Shown in pieces: positions 1 through 4,979 of a stretch of DNA of 9,222 nt. A model generated the notes under the pieces. That model saw only the letters and a program-made list of their open reading frames with translations. It had not been told where the DNA came from and did not search any database. The position numbers and the translations under genes are program-made. Positions within the stretch are counted from its first letter, which is position 1. Each line of letters starts with the position of its first letter. Origin of the DNA: REEB470 sp032117095 (GTDB lineage Bacteria; Bacillota; Bacilli; Paenibacillales; YIM-B00363); assembly GCA_032117095.1 (NCBI GenBank), contig JAULZZ010000007.1, forward strand, positions 1-9,222, read 5' to 3'.

Positions 1-50
1 ACCATTCGTTCCATCATTTCACGCTTTATTTCCTCACTATACCTCGTCAT
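1..50 (-). CDS. IS3-like transposase (OrfA-type), N-terminus only, cut by window edge
   Basis: Only the first 16 codons lie in the window, starting from an ATG at 50-48 and reading MTRYSEEIKREMMERM. An RBS (AGGAG, plus-strand CTCCT at 60-64) sits 9 nt upstream. The start pattern M-x-[RK]-Y-S-x-E-[IL]-K is typical of the N-terminal helix of IS3-family and related HTH transposase subunits, which bind the element ends. The candidate promoter (81-109) and the abrupt TGTCAC end at 120 fit an insertion-sequence terminus. The protein is inferred from a very short stretch. Another HTH transposase family with a similar start is possible, and the gene could be broken outside the window. Confidence 0.5.
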   Translation of the reverse strand, partial: MTRYSEEIKREMMERM

Positions 51-120
51 CTGCGCTCACTCCTAGTGTCTGTTGGTACTACTATAACCTCTTTTTCTTC
101 CAACGACAACCATTGTGACA
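51..120 (-). mobile_element. Probable left terminus of an IS3-like insertion sequence
   Basis: Read on the minus strand, the boundary at 120 begins TGTCACAATGGTTGTCG. It starts with TG, as IS3-family ends usually do, and is followed within 70 bp by a promoter, RBS and transposase start. The other end lies outside the window, so neither the inverted repeat partner nor a target duplication can be checked. The boundary at 120 is inferred from the TG rule, and from the R1 half-repeat just to its right losing its left arm about here. Confidence 0.4.
81..109 (-). promoter_or_regulatory. Candidate promoter of the edge transposase gene
   Basis: On the minus strand TTGTCG (109-104) and TATAGT (86-81) are separated by exactly 17 nt. 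They lie about 30 nt upstream of the start codon's leader. The -35 falls inside the presumed IS end, a usual arrangement. Confidence 0.4.
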
Positions 121-156
121 TATAGGGATAGCGCTATATTTTATGAAAAAAAGGGA

Positions 157-199
157 TTTTTAACCTGTAAGATAGCTGTGTTCAAACCGTGTTAAGTAT
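157..199 (+). repeat. R1 dispersed repeat, right half only (third copy)
   Basis: The stretch runs TTTTTAACC (157-165), then a diverged centre, then TTCAAACCGTGTTAAGTATTAG (181 onward). It matches the right halves of the two complete R1 copies at 2457-2551 and 6463-6558. In those copies the left arm lies 57-58 nt before TTTTTAACC, which would be near position 99 here. That position is inside the presumed insertion sequence, and no left arm is seen. This copy therefore looks truncated, probably by the IS insertion. Confidence 0.6.
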
Positions 200-269
200 T
201 AGCGTCGGAATACACCGTCAGCGGGACGCTGTTTTGCAGGTGCAGGGTGTGAAGATTTTTGGCGTTCGC

Positions 270-299
270 TTGACAGCATTCCTAGGAAGATACTATAAT
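270..299 (+). promoter_or_regulatory. Sigma-A-type promoter for the sucrose phosphorylase unit
   Basis: A perfect TTGACA (270-275) and a perfect TATAAT (294-299) are separated by 18 nt. Transcription would start near 306, giving a leader of about 170 nt before the gene. I looked for a catabolite-responsive (cre) palindrome near it and found no convincing match. Confidence 0.75.
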
Positions 300-305
300 T
301 TCAAG

Positions 306-480
306 GGGACACGGGGGATGTGCCAGAGCAAGTTATCGTATTGTGATGTGGCAGATGCATTTCCCAAACCTTGCATGAAGGAGAGGAACCACACCCGTAT
401 GATGAGGGCATGACTATCTACGCCATCTGTGCGCAATTTCTGTTGTCATGAGATGATGGAAGACAAAGGAGACGATTGAG
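306..480 (+). other. Leader of the sucrose phosphorylase mRNA, with possible short ORFs
   Basis: The predicted transcript start to the gene is about 170 nt. It contains two possible tiny reading frames. One is ATG 318 to TGA 413 (31 codons, AAGGGG 9 nt upstream). The other is ATG 410 to TGA 451 (13 codons, MTIYAICAQFLLS). They share an ATGA overlap, which would allow coupled translation. The second ORF is bracketed by a CATGAC/GTCATG stem (409-414 with 445-450). No known riboswitch class was recognised. Function as leader peptides or an attenuator is inference only. Confidence 0.25.
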
Positions 481-1971
481 CTGACAATACAAAATAAGAT
501 TATGTTGATTACGTATGCGGACAGCATGGGAGCCAATTTGCAGGAAACACAGGCGTTGTTAGAAAAGTACTTTAAGGACGCTTTAGGGGGCGTACATTTG
601 CTTCCCTTTTATCCTTCTTCTGCGGATCGTGGATTTGCCCCCCTGACGTATCAAGAAGTCGACCCTGCCTTTGGAGACTGGAATGATGTGCAGAAAATTG
701 GCGAAAACTTTGACATGATGTACGATTTTATGATCAACCACATCTCCCAGAGTTCCGCATATTTTAAGGATTTCCAACAAAACAAAGAAAAATCTCCATA
801 TGCAGATTTGTTTATTGATTATAAGAAGTTTTGGCCACAAGGGGAGCCGACAGCCGCAGACATTGATCTCATCTATAAGCGCAAGCCGAGAGCCCCCTAC
901 ATTGACGTGACATTTGCCGATGGCACGACCGAGAAAATATGGTGCACTTTTGATGAAGAGCAAGTAGACCTCAACTTGTATACGGAGACGACGAAACGAT
1001 TTGTCAAAGAAAACTTACAGTTTTTATGTGAAAAAGGGGCGACGGTCATCCGGTTAGACGCCTTTGCTTATGCGACCAAGCGTGTCGGCACAAACTGCTT
1101 TTTCTTAGAACCAGACACATGGGAGATGCTAGAAGAGATTAAGGGAATTCTGGACCCTCACGGCGTTGCGTTGTTGCCAGAAATTCATGAGCATTATGGC
1201 ATCCAGCTCAAATTGGCGGACAGAGGATACTGGGTATATGACTTTGCATTGCCGATGCTTGTGTTGCATGCGCTGTACAGCGGAAAAAGTGAACGCCTCA
1301 TTCATTGGTTGCGCATTTGTCCGCGGCGACAGTTTACGACACTCGATACACACGATGGCATTGGTGTCGTGGACGTGGTTGATTTACTTACGCCAGAAGA
1401 AATTGATGAAACCAAGGAAAACTTGTTTTCCAAAGGCGCAAACGTAAAAAAAGTGTACAACACGATGGCGTACAACAACTTGGACATTTATCAGCTCAAC
1501 TGCACGTATTATTCTGCCTTAGGCGACAATGACGATGCATACGTCCTCGCACGGGCAATCCAATTTTTCACTCCCGGCATCCCCCAAGTATATTATGTCG
1601 GTTTGCTCGCAGGCAAGAACGACATTGCATTGCTCGAACAAACAAAAGTCGGTCGCAACATCAACCGCCATTATTACACCAAAGAAGAAGTAGAACAGGA
1701 GGTACAACGTCCTGTGCTACACCGACTGATTCATCTGATGAAGTTTCGCAATACGTACCCTGCTTTTGACGGCACATTGACGATTCATCCGAGTGACGAC
1801 GTCGCCACGTTGCACCTCACGTGGACCAAAGAGGAATATGCCACTACGTTGCATGCAAATCTCAAAACACATCAGTATACGATTACGTATGTCCATCCTG
1901 ACACCAAGCAGATCGAACAGTTGCACACGCCCGATACACACGTCGCTTCATCTGCGCCTGATACACCATAA
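481..1971 (+). CDS. gtfA: Sucrose phosphorylase (GH13 family), CTG start
   Basis: The enzyme cleaves sucrose with phosphate into glucose-1-phosphate and fructose in the cytoplasm, feeding glycolysis. The 496-residue length fits the family (about 480-505). Visible family blocks include LITYADSMG, GGVHLLPFYPSS, DRGFAPL, MINHIS, LDTHDGIGVVDV, YNNLDIYQ, PGIPQVYYVG and GRNINRHYY. The catalytic triad is D193 in VIRLDAFAYA (nucleophile), E234 in LLPEIHEHYG (acid/base) and D292 in LDTHDGIG. The first ATG (502) has no RBS and would lose residues conserved in relatives. The CTG at 481 gives MTIQNKIMLITYADS, matching the usual N-terminus, with AAAGGAG (465-471) 9 nt upstream. There is no ATG, GTG or TTG between the in-frame stop at 454-456 and 502. 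No sucrose transporter or LacI regulator is next to it, which is unusual for a sucrose operon. A gtfA-like symbol fits; sucP or splP are other names in use. Confidence 0.93.
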   Translation: MTIQNKIMLITYADSMGANLQETQALLEKYFKDALGGVHLLPFYPSSADRGFAPLTYQEVDPAFGDWNDVQKIGENFDMMYDFMINHISQSSAYFKDFQQNKEKSPYADLFIDYKKFWPQGEPTAADIDLIYKRKPRAPYIDVTFADGTTEKIWCTFDEEQVDLNLYTETTKRFVKENLQFLCEKGATVIRLDAFAYATKRVGTNCFFLEPDTWEMLEEIKGILDPHGVALLPEIHEHYGIQLKLADRGYWVYDFALPMLVLHALYSGKSERLIHWLRICPRRQFTTLDTHDGIGVVDVVDLLTPEEIDETKENLFSKGANVKKVYNTMAYNNLDIYQLNCTYYSALGDNDDAYVLARAIQFFTPGIPQVYYVGLLAGKNDIALLEQTKVGRNINRHYYTKEEVEQEVQRPVLHRLIHLMKFRNTYPAFDGTLTIHPSDDVATLHLTWTKEEYATTLHANLKTHQYTITYVHPDTKQIEQLHTPDTHVASSAPDTP

Positions 1972-2094
1972 GCCGGCGTACGCACAATAGTATCCGCATT
2001 TCAATACAGCGATCCTAAGGAATGAAACGCCTTTTGCTTTCCCACAAAAAGTAGCCTTTGGGATAACGTTTTCAATAAAAGATGCGTACCATAG

Positions 2095-2130
2095 AAAAAA
2101 ACACCCTACTTCCATAGGGTGTTTTTTGTT
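2095..2130 (+). terminator. Rho-independent terminator after sucrose phosphorylase
   Basis: ACACCCTA (2101-2108) pairs with TAGGGTGT (2115-2122) around a 6-nt loop. A-run and T-run flanks (AAAAAA/TTTTTT) extend the stem and could make it work in both directions. It lies about 125 nt past the stop codon. The stretch between (1972-2094) holds no gene I can support. Confidence 0.85.
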
Positions 2131-2144
2131 GTGTGCTAGCGATG

Positions 2145-2168
2145 CTCATACTCATACTAATACTAATT
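2145..2168 (+). repeat. Short tandem hexamer array (4 units)
   Basis: Four consecutive 6-bp units read CTCATA, CTCATA, CTAATA and CTAATT. The array abuts and partly overlaps the left end of the IS630-like miniature element. Its ACTAATACTAA core recurs in inverted orientation just right of the R1 copy at 6463-6558 (TTTAGTATTAGTAT). Confidence 0.5.
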
Positions 2169-2453
2169 CCAAACAAATATATCGATAAAATAATGTGCGT
2201 GTGATACAAAGAATATGCGATAGCGCTGAGAAGAGAAATGCAAAAACGAAGAAAAATGTGAACGCATACAAACGGTTAGAAGTAGTCGCATACGGTGGCG
2301 TGGGAAAGAAGAACAAAGAAATCGTCACGTTGACAGGATATAACGCCGATGATGTGGAAATGTTGGCAAAGAAATCGGTTACCAGCGGGATACACGATCA
2401 AAAGTATTACAGGGAAAGGCTGGAATTTTATCGATGTTTTAGTTTGGAATTAG
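2163..2453 (+). mobile_element. Miniature IS630-like element (291 bp) with 32-bp imperfect terminal inverted repeats
   Basis: ATACTAATTCCAAAC at 2160-2174 recurs as its exact reverse complement at 2442-2456. A second inverted block, ATCGATAAAAT, occurs at 2181-2191 and 2425-2435 in register. Together they give about 29 of 32 matching positions. If TA at 2161-2162 and TA at 2454-2455 are the target duplication, as in IS630/Tc1-mariner elements, the element body is 291 bp. The interior encodes only an HTH stub of a transposase, so the element is an internally deleted, non-autonomous (MITE-like) derivative needing a transposase supplied elsewhere. Confidence 0.75.
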
Positions 2454-2458
2454 TATAA
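2195..2458 (+). pseudogene. IS630-family transposase remnant (N-terminal HTH stub)
   Basis: This 87-codon frame (GTG start) lies inside the miniature element. Residues about 26-62 (YKRLEVVAYGGVGKKNKEIV, then TLTGYNADDVEMLAKKSV) have the pattern of the IS630-family N-terminal helix-turn-helix, roughly R-L-x-x-[LV]-x(5)-G-K-x-N-K-E-I-x-x-[IL]-T-G. No DDE catalytic domain follows. After about residue 65 the frame only runs through the right inverted repeat to a stop just past the element. There is no clear RBS. It is most likely a decayed, non-functional fragment. A retained DNA-binding peptide acting as a transposition inhibitor is possible but unsupported. Confidence 0.6.
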
Positions 2459-2551
2459 ACACTGATTAAAAATGTCCATACCAAGGGCCCCATTTCACAA
2501 CAAATCACTGCGCTTTTTAACCAATAGGATTCCTGTATTCAATCAGGGTTT
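2457..2551 (+). repeat. R1 dispersed palindromic repeat, complete copy
   Basis: The 95-bp unit begins AAACACTGATTAAAAA and ends with TTTTTAACCAATAGGATTCC (2514-2533), then CTGTATTCAATCAGGGTTT. The outer arms 2457-2467 and 2541-2551 pair at 10 of 11 positions. An inner TTAAAAA/TTTTTAA pair is visible, leaving a conserved bulge (CCAATAGGATTCCTG) on the right side only. It sits exactly between the right end of the IS630-like element and the selO stop codon. Compare with the copy at 6463-6558. Confidence 0.75.
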
Positions 2552-2555
2552 AGTA

Positions 2556-4028
2556 TCACGTACCACAATGCGTGCGGTATGCGGCAGGCAAGGGGGGCGG
2601 TAAAGTGGCAAAGCGGTTTTTTGGGGGCGGCTCGTCAAAGGGACGAGTCAGGAGATGTAAAAATTCCTCAAAAGGCTGTAAATCACCACATTGTGTAGCA
2701 GCAGCCAATACGAATTCGACGTGACCGTTTCGCGGGATGACAGCGGGGTTTGCTTGTTTCATGCGTGCTTGTACGGTTTCGAACGGTTCGTCTTGCGCTT
2801 GTATTCTTTTTTTCCAGCGTTGTATCCAATGGGTCATGGGCGGGTGATCGACCACTGGCAGATGTTCCCATGTTTCGTTTGCCAGTGCCCGAAACGTCAA
2901 GGTATAGTCTGCTTGGGTGTGTTGCATGATGCGAAGCAGGTCGTAGATGAGGCTTTCATCGTCTGCTTGGGGAGAACACAATCCGATTTTTTTACACATG
3001 CCCGTCAACCAATGTTGCCGAAACAATACGGAAAATTGGGTGATTGCCCGTTCAGCTATCGGGATGGCTTGGGCACGCTGTGCGTGCAACAGGGGCAACA
3101 ACGTTTCCGCAAACCGTGCGATGTTCCATACGCCGATCGTCGGCTGGTTGCCGTACGCATACCGTCCATACGTATCGATGGCGCTAAATACGGCATTGGG
3201 ATCGTACGTATCCAAGAATGCACACGGACCATAATCGATCGTTTCGCCACTGATTGTCATGTTGTCTGTGTTCATGACGCCGTGAATAAATCCGACGAGT
3301 TGCCACTGTGCGATCAAGTACGCTTGGCGTGCAATAACGGCATCGAGCAGATGCAAAAAACGATGCGCATGGTTACAATACATTGGAAAATGGCGTTGTA
3401 TTGTATATTCCGCTAATGCGCGCACAGCGTCCGGTGACCCCCATTGGGATGCCCACTGGAACGTGCCGACGCGGAGGTGACTCGACGCCGTCCGTGTTAA
3501 AATGGCACCGGGTTGTGCAGTATGGCGGAAGATGGTGTCCCCCGTTGTCACGACTGCGAGACTCCGTGTCGTCGGTATGCGGAGCGCATGCATCGCTTCA
3601 CTGAGGAGATATTCCCGCAACATCGGTCCCAATGCCGCACGCCCATCCCCCCCGCGTGAGTACGGGGTTCGTCCGCTCCCTTTGAGCTGCATGTCGATGA
3701 CATCGCCTTCTGGAGTAACGTGTTCCCCCAACAAAATCGCACGCCCGTCGCCGAGCATGTTCAGATGACCGAACTGATGTCCCGCATACGCTTGTGCGAT
3801 CGGCGTCACCGCAGGAGGAATGTCATTGCCGGCGAAGCGCAACGCCCCATTTTGTTTTAATGCGTCTGCGGATAACCCCAACGTGGTTGCGAGTGGTGCG
3901 TTTAGGATAACGAGGTGTGGAGCGGGTACGGGGGTTGGAGAAACAGCGGTGAAAAAAATGGAAGGCAACGCCGTGTAAGGGTGCGTAGTGTTCCAGCGAA
4001 AACCAAAAACATCATGGGGTGAACTCAT
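2556..4028 (-). CDS. selO: SelO family protein adenylyltransferase (pseudokinase fold)
   Basis: SelO (YdiU) proteins have a kinase fold with ATP bound in flipped orientation. They transfer AMP to Ser/Thr/Tyr of target proteins and are linked to redox stress. The 490-residue length is normal. Landmarks are YAGHQFGHLNMLGDGRAILL (81-100), QLKGSGRTPYSRGGDGRAAL (114-133) with nucleotide-binding K116, SSHLRVGTF (182-190), HGVMNTDN (249-256) with D255 and N256, and IDYGP with metal ligand D265. The GRYAYGNQP block and the carboxy-terminal CGT with penultimate-region Cys488 are also present. Cysteine stands where eukaryotic SelO has selenocysteine. The start ATG (4028-4026) has AGGAG 7 nt upstream. 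The gene is monocistronic, and its stop codon abuts an R1 repeat. Confidence 0.95.
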   Translation of the reverse strand: MSSPHDVFGFRWNTTHPYTALPSIFFTAVSPTPVPAPHLVILNAPLATTLGLSADALKQNGALRFAGNDIPPAVTPIAQAYAGHQFGHLNMLGDGRAILLGEHVTPEGDVIDMQLKGSGRTPYSRGGDGRAALGPMLREYLLSEAMHALRIPTTRSLAVVTTGDTIFRHTAQPGAILTRTASSHLRVGTFQWASQWGSPDAVRALAEYTIQRHFPMYCNHAHRFLHLLDAVIARQAYLIAQWQLVGFIHGVMNTDNMTISGETIDYGPCAFLDTYDPNAVFSAIDTYGRYAYGNQPTIGVWNIARFAETLLPLLHAQRAQAIPIAERAITQFSVLFRQHWLTGMCKKIGLCSPQADDESLIYDLLRIMQHTQADYTLTFRALANETWEHLPVVDHPPMTHWIQRWKKRIQAQDEPFETVQARMKQANPAVIPRNGHVEFVLAAATQCGDLQPFEEFLHLLTRPFDEPPPKNRFATLPPPLPAAYRTHCGT

Positions 4029-4046
4029 CAGTGCGCTCCTCTCAAG

Positions 4047-4142
4047 GGCATCTCTATAAAGTGCATTCTATCCATAAACATAGCCGAAAAATGCTTTTTT
4101 TACGGGAAAATGATTTTTTACAAATTGGTTTATAGGGGGCCT
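4047..4142 (-). repeat. R2 96-bp palindromic repeat, copy 1 (upstream of selO)
   Basis: CTATAAA (4054-4060) and TTTATAG (4129-4135) form the inner ends. Conserved blocks are CTATAAAGTGCATTCTA, CATAAACATA, TTTACGG-like and TGATTTTTTACAAATTGG. The unit matches the reverse complement of 6694-6789 without length change, at roughly three quarters or more identity by hand alignment. A central hairpin (GTAAA...TTTAT) is possible in both. The repeat ends about 10 nt before the selO RBS, so it forms part of the selO upstream region. Confidence 0.8.
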
Positions 4143-4330
4143 TTGCATGCATTATTTGTTTAGTGTACCATGATACGAAACTCGATTTCAAACCATATTT
4201 CCTAGCGGAAAGGCTACTTCTTATCGCCTCGACGAAACCGTTTTTTGTTTTCTTTGGGGGGGATAGCGATGCCCTTTTTTCAAAAAGATGTGGACTGAAA
4301 AATGTTTGTGCAATATTCTTTTAACGTGAA
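4143..4330. other. Intergenic stretch between R2 and the small-protein promoter
   Basis: I see no gene here. It holds the tentative selO promoter, a small TAGC/GCTA hairpin around 4202-4217 and a run of seven G near 4256-4262. An 11-nt stretch AGTAGCCTTT(C/G) on the minus strand near 4210-4220 resembles one at about 2050-2060, which is too short to interpret. Confidence 0.4.
4162..4191 (-). promoter_or_regulatory. Tentative selO promoter upstream of R2
   Basis: On the minus strand TTGAAA (4191-4186) and TACACT (4167-4162) are spaced by 18 nt. If used, the R2 repeat would lie in the selO 5' untranslated region. A weaker alternative -10 (TAGAAT) exists inside R2. Neither is strong. Confidence 0.3.
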
Positions 4331-4331
4331 G

Positions 4332-4361
4332 TTGACAAATGTTTTATGATAGGTGTAAAAT
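4332..4361 (+). promoter_or_regulatory. Promoter of the small winged-helix-like gene
   Basis: A perfect TTGACA (4332-4337), an 18-nt spacer and TAAAAT (4356-4361) are present. The leader to the start codon is about 105 nt. Confidence 0.65.
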
Positions 4362-4471
4362 AAAGGGAAAAAATATCAACAAAGAAATGTCTGTACGAAA
4401 AAACGACCGCTTTTTGAGACAATGTCAGAACATGCAAGAAAAATTTAGTGGGAGAAAGGAGAAGAACGACG

Positions 4472-4756
4472 ATGAGTTCGAAGAGAACAGCGATTCGATT
4501 GGGTGTGCTGGCAGATTTACATCGTGTTTTGGATGAAGGTAAGAAGAGAATGATGATTTCTGTGAATGTCGAGACGGAAGACCCAGAGAAGTTTTTCGCA
4601 TTGGAGTATTTAGCAGAAAAAAAGTACGTATACTTCAAACAAACGTCTCCAGATCATTACATCGCCAAAATTACTCCGTTAGGAAAAGCATATTTGGAGG
4701 CGACCATTCGACCGAAATCGGTTGCGCCATCCGTACCGGTGACAGTTGCAAAGTAA
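4472..4756 (+). CDS. Small hypothetical protein with winged-helix-like pattern
   Basis: The product has 94 residues and is basic at the N-terminus. ATG 4472 is preferred over an upstream ATG (4448) because AAAGGAG (4455-4461) lies 10 nt before it. The pattern EKFFALEYLAEKKYVYFKQ, then HYIAKITPLGKAYLEA, resembles the recognition helix plus wing of small winged-helix regulators. There a '...YL.e.gYi......-ITplGkaYL' segment is common. There is no signal peptide or membrane segment, and a Pro/Val-rich tail ends the protein. It is flanked by its own promoter and a terminator, so it is a single-gene unit. Function is unknown. A DNA-binding role is a guess from the pattern, not an identified family. 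Confidence 0.75.
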   Translation: MSSKRTAIRLGVLADLHRVLDEGKKRMMISVNVETEDPEKFFALEYLAEKKYVYFKQTSPDHYIAKITPLGKAYLEATIRPKSVAPSVPVTVAK

Positions 4757-4778
4757 TTGCGTGCTGGAATGGGTGGGG

Positions 4779-4817
4779 CAATGGGCGATAAGGATTCATT
4801 CCTTTTCCCAATGGGCG
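4779..4817 (+). repeat. Direct repeat CAATGGGCG, two copies 30 bp apart
   Basis: CAATGGGCG occurs at 4779-4787 and 4809-4817. A small AAGGA/TCCTT hairpin lies between them. The 30-bp period is close to three helical turns, so a regulator site is conceivable. It could equally be chance. Confidence 0.35.
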
Positions 4818-4872
4818 CATACATACGCTTCTTGTACAATGCCACACGGTATTTCCATCAATGAGAGTGAAG

Positions 4873-4918
4873 CACACTTTTCATGACCAAGCACAAGGTC
4901 TGTTGAGTGTGTTTTTTT
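4873..4918 (+). terminator. Terminator (or attenuator) between the small gene and the kinase gene
   Basis: CACACT (4873-4878) pairs with AGTGTG (4906-4911). An inner stem GACC/GGTC (4885-4888 with 4897-4900) stacks within it, followed by seven T (4912-4918). It is 120 nt past the small gene's stop and only 62 nt before the kinase start. I see no convincing promoter between it and the kinase start. It may therefore be an attenuator on a common transcript, or the kinase promoter may be non-canonical. Confidence 0.7.
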
Positions 4919-4979
4919 GTTGTCCAAAAAATGAAGCAAAGAGACAGTGCCCACACGGGGCGCAGGGGGAGGAGTACAG

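Noticed and set aside
189..413. 74-codon open frame left of sucrose phosphorylase
   Set aside because: It begins within the R1 half repeat, spans the strong promoter at 270-299, has no RBS at its start and no recognisable sequence. Only its last 31 codons could be a leader ORF.
306..480. Known riboswitch or T-box before sucrose phosphorylase
   Set aside because: I found no T-box sequence, no terminator hairpin in the leader and no recognised aptamer core.
2457..2551. R1 as an integron attC site or an IS200/IS605 end
   Set aside because: The ends lack the attC core pattern (GTTRRRY/RYYYAAC), and no TnpA/TnpB gene or integrase is nearby. The arm plus one-sided bulge layout does not match well enough to claim.
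2452..2556. AGTAT on both sides of the first full R1 copy as a target duplication
   Set aside because: The left AGTAT belongs to the inverted end of the IS630-like element. AGTAT follows the right end of all R1 copies, so it is probably part of the repeat. The copy at 6463 has no left AGTAT.
2691..3416. 241-codon plus-strand frame opposite selO
   Set aside because: It is wholly antisense to a convincing selO with all motifs intact. The Cys/Arg/His-rich content is typical of a shadow frame, and there is no RBS.
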